Notes: a model not told the origin generated them from the sequence alone. Counted from the stretch's first letter, positions 40,229 through 47,670 are shown. The stretch is 64,000 nt of DNA from an uncultured Pelagibacteraceae bacterium (GCA_902594705.1 CACJNI010000001.1:62001-126000); one strand, 5' to 3'. A program made the numbers and translations.

Positions 40229-41787
40229 CTTAAGAAACTTAAAAAACCTGCTGTATAAGGGTTATCTATTGAATTAAAAAAAATAATAAATAGAATTAAA
40301 AATATATATGTTACGGGTCCATATATCCTACTTTTACTATCAATAAATTTCCATTTTACATTTCTATTTTTGTAAAGTTGAAAACTATAAATACTTATAA
40401 AGTTCGGCAAGGTTGCAAAAATATAAGATAATAAAATAATATAATCCATTAAGGTCAAGTAGCCTAATTTAGGTAAATCCTGATCAATTACAAAATTGTA
40501 AGCTATAAGAGATAATAAACAAACGATAGTTATTGTTAATTTGGACTCCAGTTCTCTAGGATGTATCCAAAAGACCGACCAACAAACCAATAAAATCAAG
40601 ACCATTGGAAGAATAATTTTAAAAATGTAATAACCATAATCTCTCTCAATTTCTATTATCATTTGAACGCCATCTGTTGGATAAATTTCAGGATTTTCAA
40701 CTTTTATATATTTTGTACTTGTATCTAGCATTCTCCATTCTAAAATTTTGTTATTATTTTTGAAATAAGCAAGATACCTATCGTTATACAAATTGCTGTC
40801 TAAAGTTTGCATGTCCAAATCTCTAGACAGATCTGCAAATTGGAAAACCAGTTTTTGTTTATCAAATGGAAATGCTTTTAAAAAATATTCAGATGTAAAA
40901 GTAAAAGTTCCAAATTGTTTTGATGTAATTTCTACGAAATTATCATCATATGATGTATCTTTGTACTTTTCATTGCCTTTCCAAATATCACTTATTTGAA
41001 ATATATATTCTCTATTAATTAATGTTTTATCTTGTCTTATAGAATTAATATTTTCAATCCAAGGATTCCAAATTTGCATTTCTTCAAATTCATCCTCTGT
41101 AAATTTACACATCCAAAATTCATTGTTATCTTTATTTATAACTAGATGCTTTCTAGAAACATCATAAATAGATGGAACTTTGTATATTGCGTTAATCTCC
41201 ATATCTGCTTGGAAAGTATTTTCTTTTATGTTTATGCCAGAGACATTACGAATTTTTAATTGTATGTTAACTGGTACTATTTCTGGTTTTTCTATGTATC
41301 CTTTGTCATACTCAATTTTGTTTCCATAACTATTTAAGAAAACTATTTTTGGAGATGGATCGGTAGAATAGATTGCATCAACTAATTGATCCTTAGAAAA
41401 TTCACTTACTTTTTTTCCATTAATTTCAATTATTTCATCTCCAATCTCTAAACCCTTTAAGACTTCATAATCATAAATTTTTCCAATAGTTAAGTTTTTA
41501 TTTTCATTCAAAGCCCATATAAATTCATTATCTTCGTCTATTACTTTATAATTCTTGTTATCCACGCCCCAGATCCATTCATCAATCTCGGAATTGTAAT
41601 ACAAAGAAACATCAAATGGTGGATTATATAATTTAGAGTATGGATGTTCCTGAAACTCAGATGCATTATCTGCATTTTTTATGTCTTCCATCAAAGCTGC
41701 GCATCTTGATAATGAGTATGAGTTAGAGTTTAATAAAAACAAAAATAAAGATAATACGAGGGAAATAATCTTAAATTTTTTTTTCAT
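40225..41787 (-). CDS. Pentameric ligand-gated ion channel (Cys-loop family) with N-terminal PDZ-like domain
   Basis: Signal peptide; PDZ-like LKGLEIGDEIIEINGKKVSEFSKDQL; ligand-binding domain WNPWIENINS, AFPFDKQKLVFQFAD; TM1 ERDYGYYIFKIILPMVLILLVCWSVFWIHP; TM2 ESKLTITIVCLLSLIAYNFVI; TM3 YLTLMDYIILLSYIFA; C-terminal TM4. Confidence 0.88.
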   Translation of the reverse strand: MKKKFKIISLVLSLFLFLLNSNSYSLSRCAALMEDIKNADNASEFQEHPYSKLYNPPFDVSLYYNSEIDEWIWGVDNKNYKVIDEDNEFIWALNENKNLTIGKIYDYEVLKGLEIGDEIIEINGKKVSEFSKDQLVDAIYSTDPSPKIVFLNSYGNKIEYDKGYIEKPEIVPVNIQLKIRNVSGINIKENTFQADMEINAIYKVPSIYDVSRKHLVINKDNNEFWMCKFTEDEFEEMQIWNPWIENINSIRQDKTLINREYIFQISDIWKGNEKYKDTSYDDNFVEITSKQFGTFTFTSEYFLKAFPFDKQKLVFQFADLSRDLDMQTLDSNLYNDRYLAYFKNNNKILEWRMLDTSTKYIKVENPEIYPTDGVQMIIEIERDYGYYIFKIILPMVLILLVCWSVFWIHPRELESKLTITIVCLLSLIAYNFVIDQDLPKLGYLTLMDYIILLSYIFATLPNFISIYSFQLYKNRNVKWKFIDSKSRIYGPVTYIFLILFIIFFNSIDNPYTAGFLSFLR

Positions 41788-42454
41788 ACTCTCTTTTCTT
41801 CCTTTTTTGTTTTCTTTTTAAATTTAAAAATAATTTTACTCCAATAACCCATGCAATTACTATAATTATAAGAGAAATTAGAAAATTAGAGTAGACAAAA
41901 TAATTATAAAAGCCGTGTAAAAAGAATGGAGTCAAAAATGCATAAATCAAATTTTCTCCCTTTTTTACAAAAACATATTTCATAAAAAAATATCCCATAA
42001 ATATGCCAAAAACTGCATGAGCAGGAACTGCTGAGAAAGCTCTTACTAAAGCAAGAGTCATTGCCGAAGTCCCAAATGTATCAGAGATTATATACACATA
42101 GTAAAAGTTCTCTAATGTTGCAAAACCAAGTGAAGCGCAAACACCATAAACAATGCCGTCCATGGGTTCATTAAAATCTTTCATTTTAAATACAAAAAAA
42201 TAAAGAACAGCTAATTTTAATCCTTCCTCTATTGGGGCAGCTGTTAAAAAAGAACCAATTAATTTCTCATCAACACCAATTAAAGAATAATAATTTGCAA
42301 CAGAGGTATTTAAATAAAAAGCTGGAATTGTTATTAAAATTCCATATGAAAAAACTTTAATTATTTCATTTGTTGGTTCTTTAAATTTATCTGAATTCAC
42401 AAAAAACAAAATTATAAGAAGCGATGGTAAAATTGTTGCTAATAGTAAAGACAT
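41771..42454 (-). CDS. PrsW-family intramembrane protease-like protein
   Basis: Multi-TM with APIEEGLKL (EExxK), ATLENFYYV, PAHAVFGIFMG, PFFLHGFYNYF. Confidence 0.85.
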   Translation of the reverse strand: MSLLLATILPSLLIILFFVNSDKFKEPTNEIIKVFSYGILITIPAFYLNTSVANYYSLIGVDEKLIGSFLTAAPIEEGLKLAVLYFFVFKMKDFNEPMDGIVYGVCASLGFATLENFYYVYIISDTFGTSAMTLALVRAFSAVPAHAVFGIFMGYFFMKYVFVKKGENLIYAFLTPFFLHGFYNYFVYSNFLISLIIIVIAWVIGVKLFLNLKRKQKRKKREYEKKI

Positions 42455-42915
42455 TAACTATTTTCTATTGTTGTTTTTATTTTCAAAATTTTATTTTCTA
42501 AAGCCTCAAAAGCAGCAAAAATTTCTTTTTTCTCAACAGCTGAAATTGTTTCACCTTTGTGACCCTCAGGATTTTTTGCAGAATTAATTACATCCATAAG
42601 TTGACCATGTAATATTGTAAATTTAATTAAAAGTTCGTTTAGATCTTGTTGATTGGTATTAATATTTTTAAGTTCTTTTAAAATTATATATTCATGTGCC
42701 CTTAATAAATAGGGCGTTAAACCTTGCTCAACACATGCCTTGTCAATTTTAACAGCATCTCTATGATCTAACTGTTGATCCAAATCAGGATCGCTACATT
42801 TTCTTATAAAAGATTCACTTTTACCAGTTACTTGCTCTATTACTGCAGATTTTAAGTTTTTAATTGCTTCTGCAAGCCCTCTTTCTATCGATGAAATTTC
42901 TCTTAACTTGGCCAT
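42454..42915 (-). CDS. Helical, phage-regulator-like protein (RKCSDPD family), copy 1
   Basis: GKSESFIRKCSDPDLDQQLDHRDAVKIDKACVEQG shares pattern with 45181-45639 product. Confidence 0.6.
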   Translation of the reverse strand: MAKLREISSIERGLAEAIKNLKSAVIEQVTGKSESFIRKCSDPDLDQQLDHRDAVKIDKACVEQGLTPYLLRAHEYIILKELKNINTNQQDLNELLIKFTILHGQLMDVINSAKNPEGHKGETISAVEKKEIFAAFEALENKILKIKTTIENS

Positions 42916-43056
42916 AATATTTAATTCGAAATTTTAATACAAAATTTGGGCAAATAAAATCTAATAAAATATGGAATTGTCCATTATTGCTTGGTCTATT
43001 TCACATACAAAATCTCCAATACAGATCTTATCTAATTTCCATAACAAAGGAGAAAT

Positions 43057-43143
43057 ATGAAGAACTTTTTATTAGTTTTAAAGACAATCAAGATAAATTT
43101 TGAACTTGATTTAATCAAACCTTACCGAAAGGAGGACATATGA
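43057..43143 (+). CDS. Micro-ORF (28 aa), possible leader peptide
   Basis: AAAGGAGAAAT-ATG; MKNFLLVLKTIKINFELDLIKPYRKEDI; stop overlaps next ATG (ATGA). Confidence 0.45.
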   Translation: MKNFLLVLKTIKINFELDLIKPYRKEDI

Positions 43144-43295
43144 AAAGGTTATTAATGACAATTGGTGTATTATCAATGTTAGCAACTTCTGCTAATGCTG
43201 GATACTGGTCTCACACTCCAAAATTTGGAGGAGGATGGGAAAGTCACTATATACCAAGCACAACAGATATATTAAGACAATACGGTATCTGGTAA
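43140..43295 (+). CDS. Micro-ORF (51 aa), secreted Gly/Trp/Tyr-rich peptide, not in ORF track
   Basis: AAAGGAGGACAT-ATG; MKRLLMTIGVLSMLATSANA|GYWSHTPKFGGGWESHYIPSTTDILRQYGIW: clean signal peptide with ANA cleavage site. Confidence 0.8.
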   Translation: MKRLLMTIGVLSMLATSANAGYWSHTPKFGGGWESHYIPSTTDILRQYGIW

Positions 43296-43302
43296 CAACA
43301 AT

Positions 43303-43321
43303 AGCCCCTCGAAAGAGGGGC
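43303..43321 (+). other. GC-rich hairpin GCCCCTC-GAAA-GAGGGGC after micro-ORF
   Basis: 7-bp perfect stem with GAAA tetraloop; no U-tract, so not a clear intrinsic terminator. Confidence 0.7.
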
Positions 43322-43489
43322 AGAAATATTATGAATATTATACACAAAAAATTGAATTTAAAAAAAAAGATGGAATTAATCGGCGAATTTAAAGATTTTT
43401 TAATCCAAAAAATAAATTTTATTTCATTAGAAAAAACTAATTTGAATATTTATTCTACATTTATGAAAGGGAAAAAAGGTAAATAAAAA

Positions 43490-44791
43490 ATGAGTAAAGA
43501 ACTTACAATTGAATGTCCAAAATGTAATCATGTGTTTTCCGCAGATGATGCATTGCAAAATCATTTAAAAAATAAACAACTTGAAATCCAGAAACAATTA
43601 AAGGATAAAGAAAAACAAATTACAGATAAAATCAAAGCAGATTTCGAAAACAAAGAAAAATCTCTTAAACAAAAAGTTGCTCAAGAAATTCAGAGCAAAA
43701 ATAAAAAAATTATTGAAAATTTACAGTCAGAAATCCAGAATTTTGATAAAAAAAGCAAAGAAATAAAAAACAAATTAGAGGCAGAGAAACAAAAAGAAAA
43801 AAAATTGTGGGAAGAACGACTTCAAAATGCTGAGAAAACTAAGAAACAATTTGAAAACAAAATGCAGGTAGATTTTGAAAAAAAACAAAAAGCATTAGAA
43901 GATAAAATTAAAGTTCAAGAAAAAAATCTTGAAAAAGAAATCGAGAAAAAGCTTAAATTACAAATAGAAAAAAATGTTGAGGCCAAATCAAACAAAGAAA
44001 TTGAAAGACTTCAAAATGAAATACTTAAAAAAGAAAAGCAAAGACAAATTGAAAATCAAAGACAAGAAAAAAGAATAAATGAAATGGCAAAACAAATTAA
44101 ACAAAAGTCTGTTGAAATTCAGGGAGAAGTTCAAGAAGAATTAATTGAAGATTTTCTAAGAAATAGATTTCCAGAAGATACCGTGGAAGAGATAAAAAAA
44201 GGATCTAAAGGTGGTGATTGTATTCAAACAATTAACCACAAAGGTCAAAATAATCTTGCTCAAATTTATTTTGAAAGTAAAGACCATAAAAACTTTAAAG
44301 AGGAATGGGTGGATAAGCTTTTAAATGATATGAAAGCAAAACATATTAATTTTGGTGTTTTAATAACTAATGTTATGCCAAAGGATACAGACAAACATTC
44401 TGGGTACGCATTAAGGCATGGAAAAAGAATAATGATTATTCCAATGAATTATCAAATAATTCATTTACTAGTGGATTTTTTAAGAAGAAATCTTATTAGA
44501 GAATTTAATTCAAAAAAAGACTTCGATGCACCAAAAGAATTACAAAAACTTTGGGATCATATTACTGGACCTAGTTTTCAATTACCTTTAAGAAAACTTT
44601 TTCAAACTATTGGCTCTATGGGAGAGCTAATTCAAAAAGAGAAAAAGTTTTATGAATCAAATATGGCTAAAAAGGAAAGAACATTAACCGACATGGAGGG
44701 TGATTTTAGAGATTTAATAAATTCATTTTCATTAAAAGTTGGTAATGTTTTGCCTGAAAACATGCTAGAGATAGAAAATAAAAAGGAATAA
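43490..44791 (+). CDS. DUF2130 family protein (zinc-ribbon-like N-term, long coiled coil, nuclease-like C-term)
   Basis: IECPKCNHVFSADDAL; coiled coil; GSKGGDCIQTI...AQIYFESKDHKNFKEEWVDKL. Confidence 0.8.
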   Translation: MSKELTIECPKCNHVFSADDALQNHLKNKQLEIQKQLKDKEKQITDKIKADFENKEKSLKQKVAQEIQSKNKKIIENLQSEIQNFDKKSKEIKNKLEAEKQKEKKLWEERLQNAEKTKKQFENKMQVDFEKKQKALEDKIKVQEKNLEKEIEKKLKLQIEKNVEAKSNKEIERLQNEILKKEKQRQIENQRQEKRINEMAKQIKQKSVEIQGEVQEELIEDFLRNRFPEDTVEEIKKGSKGGDCIQTINHKGQNNLAQIYFESKDHKNFKEEWVDKLLNDMKAKHINFGVLITNVMPKDTDKHSGYALRHGKRIMIIPMNYQIIHLLVDFLRRNLIREFNSKKDFDAPKELQKLWDHITGPSFQLPLRKLFQTIGSMGELIQKEKKFYESNMAKKERTLTDMEGDFRDLINSFSLKVGNVLPENMLEIENKKE

Positions 44792-44797
44792 CTTAAA

Positions 44798-45172
44798 ATG
44801 AACAAAGTTAAGAAAAAAGAAAAAAGTGGTTTTATAAAAAGTTACTGGAATGGTGAAGAAAGCTTAGGTTTCAGTTTTTGGGCAATTGCAGTCCTTGGTT
44901 TAACAGTATTGAGTATTCCAATGATCGTTATAGAAACCCAAGGAGATGTATTTTACGATAAGATTTCAAATTTTGGAGCTCTACTGTTCCTTGCTTATGT
45001 AATAGGAGTAATTATTGCAAGTGTATTTGTATATGTTGGTTTGTGGAGAAGTGCATCAAAATATATTAATTTAAAAAAAAAGAAAAAACAGTCAGCAGTC
45101 TGGGGTTACTTAACTTACGTTTATATTGTTCTTGCAGTAATTAGATCTGCATCTGCGATGATTGCCGGATAA
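44798..45172 (+). CDS. Small multi-TM protein of unknown function
   Basis: 124 aa with three hydrophobic segments; SYWNGEESLGFSFW. Confidence 0.6.
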   Translation: MNKVKKKEKSGFIKSYWNGEESLGFSFWAIAVLGLTVLSIPMIVIETQGDVFYDKISNFGALLFLAYVIGVIIASVFVYVGLWRSASKYINLKKKKKQSAVWGYLTYVYIVLAVIRSASAMIAG

Positions 45173-45180
45173 AAAAAAAA

Positions 45181-45639
45181 TTAAGTCTCAACCGCTTTCT
45201 TTAAATCAGAAAGTTTGCCCTCAACATCTTTTAGCGCTTTATAAATTTTGTCTTTTTCTTGCTTGCTTAAATTAATTCCACTTTGGCTATTTGGATCTAA
45301 CGCTTTTTCTGTAACATCAGACAAATTTCCAATTCTTGCAACTATCTGCATTAAACTTTGAGAAACTGAAAACTCTTGATTGCTCTCGGTTCTTTTTTTG
45401 TCAATTGTATGTATAAACGTGCTCAACAAAGGTGTTCCTAAACCCTGCCTGTCTAACAATATATCTATTTGGATAGCATCTTCAAAATGTATTATATTAT
45501 CTTTATTGTCTGGGTCGGAGCACTTTCGAAAGTGTGATAAACTTTTACCTGTAGCCGATTTTACTTCCTCTTCTTTTAAGTTTTTGAGGCTATGCGCAAG
45601 GGCTTGCTCTACTGTTCCGAAGTCTCTTATAATTGTCAT
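45181..45639 (-). CDS. Helical, phage-regulator-like protein (RKCSDPD family), copy 2
   Basis: ATGKSLSHFRKCSDPDNKDNIIHFEDAIQIDILLDRQGL; paralogous to 42454-42915 product. Confidence 0.6.
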   Translation of the reverse strand: MTIIRDFGTVEQALAHSLKNLKEEEVKSATGKSLSHFRKCSDPDNKDNIIHFEDAIQIDILLDRQGLGTPLLSTFIHTIDKKRTESNQEFSVSQSLMQIVARIGNLSDVTEKALDPNSQSGINLSKQEKDKIYKALKDVEGKLSDLKKAVET

Positions 45640-45761
45640 AAATCTTTATTTTACTCAATGAAAAATAAAAAATCTATTTCATTATATTTTAAATCACAAA
45701 TAAATTAAACATATAACACATTGTATTGTGTCTTTTGATCTAGACACTCCTTTCTAGTTGA

Positions 45762-45795
45762 CCCCAGCGTGTATCTTTCCGCGCTGGGGTTTTTT
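45762..45795 (+). terminator. Orphan Rho-independent terminator
   Basis: CCCCAGCG - TGTATCTTTCCG - CGCTGGGG then TTTTTT; no plus-strand ORF upstream back to 45640. Confidence 0.88.
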
Positions 45796-45856
45796 AATGA
45801 AAAAACTAATTTTTATTTCACTAAAAAATTTGAATTTAATTTATTAAATTAATCAC

Positions 45857-46102
45857 ATGATTAAAAATATTGAAAATGGCTTTAACAGACTTGCTCAGGT
45901 TATATGGGCTATTTGGATCTTTATAGTTTTAGTGGTTACAAGGGATCAGGTAATTGGATGTATTTTTGATGGTAATATTTTTACAAATTTTAAACATTGC
46001 TATGAAATATTTGAGCTACTTGCTATCTGGATATTTGCTCCATTAATACCTTACTGGATCATTGCCTTTGTCTGGAGAGGGTTCATGAATAAAAATTATT
46101 AA
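45857..46102 (+). CDS. Small membrane protein
   Basis: 81 aa, two hydrophobic segments; MIKNIENGFNRLAQVIWAIWIFIVL. Confidence 0.6.
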   Translation: MIKNIENGFNRLAQVIWAIWIFIVLVVTRDQVIGCIFDGNIFTNFKHCYEIFELLAIWIFAPLIPYWIIAFVWRGFMNKNY

Positions 46103-46103
46103 T

Positions 46104-47138
46104 ATGAGAACTAAAGAATTTAATAAAATCAAACCTTATACATATGTCTTAACTCGTAAGTCTGACAATAAAAAATACCATGGTGTGCGTTTTGGAAACA
46201 TAAAATTAGGACTAACACCAAATGAAGATTTTGGAAAAAAATACTTTGGTAGTAGCACCGGTCGTTTTTGTAAAGATTTTAAATTAAATCCTAAAAATTA
46301 CTTTTTTAAATTAATATGGAGTTTTGATCAGATTGAAGAGGCATTATTTCACGAGAAAAAATTTAATAAACAAATTCTTAAAAATAAAAACTGGGAAAAT
46401 AAAAATGCTTTTCCAGCAATCCAATATGATGTTCATCCACTATTAGGTAAAAAACATTCAAAGGATTCAAGAATAAAAATGTCAAATTCCCAAAAAGGGA
46501 AAAAAGCTTCTCCAGAGACAAGACTAAAGTTGTCAAAAATGAGAAAAGGAAGAAAATTGACCAAAGAACATATTGAAAATATTAGAAAAGGAAATGTCGG
46601 AAAAAAAAGAAGTACGAAAACCAAAGAAAAAATAAGATTGGCAAATTTAGGAAGGAAGGCTTCAACAGAAACAAAATTAAAAATGTCAATGATGCGCAAA
46701 GGAGTTCCTAAAAGTAAAAAACATAAAGCTAAACTTAAAAAACATTTAAAAAAATTTATGTTTAAAAAAGGTGAGATGCCTTGGAATAAAGGACTTAAAG
46801 GAAAGCAAGTAGCTTGGAATAAAGGAAAAAAATTTTCCATTGAGTCTAGAATGAAAATGTCTTTAAGCCAAAAAGGCAAAGTACCTTGGAACAAAGGGAA
46901 AAAAGGTCTTCAAGTAGCTTGGAATAAAGGGAAAAGAGGTCTTCAAGTACCTTGGAATAAAGGGAAAAAAGGTCTTCAAGTAGCTTGGAATAAAGGAAAA
47001 AAATTTTCCATTGAGTCTAGAATGAAAATGTCTTTAAGCCAAAAAGGTAAAGTACCTTGGAATAAAGGACTTAAAGGAGTGATGATTGCTTGGAATAAAG
47101 GAAAAAGATTTAAAAAAAATATTTATGCTACCACCTGA
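46104..47138 (+). CDS. Homing-endonuclease-like protein with NUMOD3 repeats
   Basis: N-term YTYVLTRKSDNKKYHGVRFG (GIY-YIG-like phage endonuclease style); repeated GKKHSKDSRIKMSNSQKGKK / PWNKGKKGLQVAWNKGK motifs. Confidence 0.75.
   Translation: MRTKEFNKIKPYTYVLTRKSDNKKYHGVRFGNIKLGLTPNEDFGKKYFGSSTGRFCKDFKLNPKNYFFKLIWSFDQIEEALFHEKKFNKQILKNKNWENKNAFPAIQYDVHPLLGKKHSKDSRIKMSNSQKGKKASPETRLKLSKMRKGRKLTKEHIENIRKGNVGKKRSTKTKEKIRLANLGRKASTETKLKMSMMRKGVPKSKKHKAKLKKHLKKFMFKKGEMPWNKGLKGKQVAWNKGKKFSIESRMKMSLSQKGKVPWNKGKKGLQVAWNKGKRGLQVPWNKGKKGLQVAWNKGKKFSIESRMKMSLSQKGKVPWNKGLKGVMIAWNKGKRFKKNIYATT
46809..47069 (+). repeat. Internal repeats of endonuclease gene: ~90-bp direct repeat offset 171 bp (46809-46898, 46980-47069) plus 33-nt tandem units between
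   Basis: gtagcttggaataaaggaaaaaaattttccattgagtctagaatgaaaatgtctttaagccaaaaagg twice; ggtcttcaagta(g/c)cttggaataaaggg... 33-nt units. Confidence 0.9.
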
Positions 47139-47457
47139 AAAAGCTAAAGAAATTCTAGTTAAAAATATTTATAATGCACAAAAATATGCAGCCACAAATG
47201 GTTTGAAAAAAAAATTTATAAAAGAAATTCAAGATAATTTTTATGGGCACTTTATTGATTGTACTATTAGAAATATAAGCCAATATGTAAGCCCAATAGC
47301 TTTGGAAGAAATCAAGTTATTTGTTGAAAAAGAGCTAAAAAATGGTGATCCAGAAATTTGGCAAAATTACCAAGAAATGTTCCCAGAAGAATTTACTAGA
47401 TTAACAATATTGTTATTAGATATGATGACAGGAGAATTTAAGAGGAAATTAAATTAA
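47125..47457 (+). CDS. Hypothetical helical protein (ORF track start 47086 probably too far upstream)
   Basis: MLPPEKAKEILVKNIYNAQKYAATNGLKKKFIKEIQDNFYGHF...; starts within end of preceding ORF. Confidence 0.6.
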   Translation: MLPPEKAKEILVKNIYNAQKYAATNGLKKKFIKEIQDNFYGHFIDCTIRNISQYVSPIALEEIKLFVEKELKNGDPEIWQNYQEMFPEEFTRLTILLLDMMTGEFKRKLN

Positions 47458-47468
47458 TATTATTGTTT

Positions 47469-47490
47469 GTTGGTAATACGTTGGTAAAAA
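47469..47490. repeat. Right copy of 22-bp island-end repeat gttggtaatacgttggtaaaaa
   Basis: Identical to 29595-29616. Confidence 0.9.
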
Positions 47491-47581
47491 TATTTTTTTA
47501 AAATTAATTAAAAACATTCTCAAATATCATTATAAATGCTATCTTATTTGAAGTTTGAAATGGGTGATTTAAGAAAGCTAA

Positions 47582-47621
47582 ATTATGAGTGTACTGCTCT
47601 AACCAACTGAGCTACAGGCCC
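47582..47621 (-). pseudogene. tRNA(CAU) 5'-half fragment (right att-like repeat)
   Basis: 40 bp identical to nt 1-40 of tRNA at 29412-29488; no 3' half follows. Confidence 0.95.
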
Positions 47622-47633
47622 GAAAAATGATTT

Positions 47634-47639
47634 ATTATA
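47634..47639 (-). promoter_or_regulatory. Perfect -10 box (TATAAT) 13-18 nt upstream of the tRNA fragment
   Basis: Minus strand ...TTGATTTGTCAAAATAAATGATATAATAAATCATTTTTC|GGGCCTG. Confidence 0.6.
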
Positions 47640-47670
47640 TCATTTATTTTGACAAATCAATTAAAGTAAA

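Larger units (their letters stand above)
29489..47621. mobile_element. tRNA-associated genomic island (~18 kb), no recognisable integrase
   Basis: Bounded by intact tRNA(CAU) and perfect 40-bp duplicate of its 5' half; 22-bp repeat inside both ends; accessory gene content between housekeeping flanks. Confidence 0.85.

Noticed and set aside
43235-43486. 83-aa plus-strand ORF
   Set aside because: N-terminal part overlaps the 51-aa secreted micro-ORF in another frame; only the part from ~43331 could be real and no supporting signal was found.
46433-46894. 153-aa minus-strand ORF
   Set aside because: Antisense to the NUMOD3 repeat gene; its F/L/P-rich repeats mirror the coding strand.
46809-47069. 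Possible CRISPR-like array (regular repeats)
   Set aside because: Repeats are in-frame coding repeats of NUMOD3 motifs with no unique spacers.
47582-47621. Second functional tRNA(CAU)
   Set aside because: Only nt 1-40 present; no T-arm or acceptor 3' strand follows, so it is an att-type fragment.
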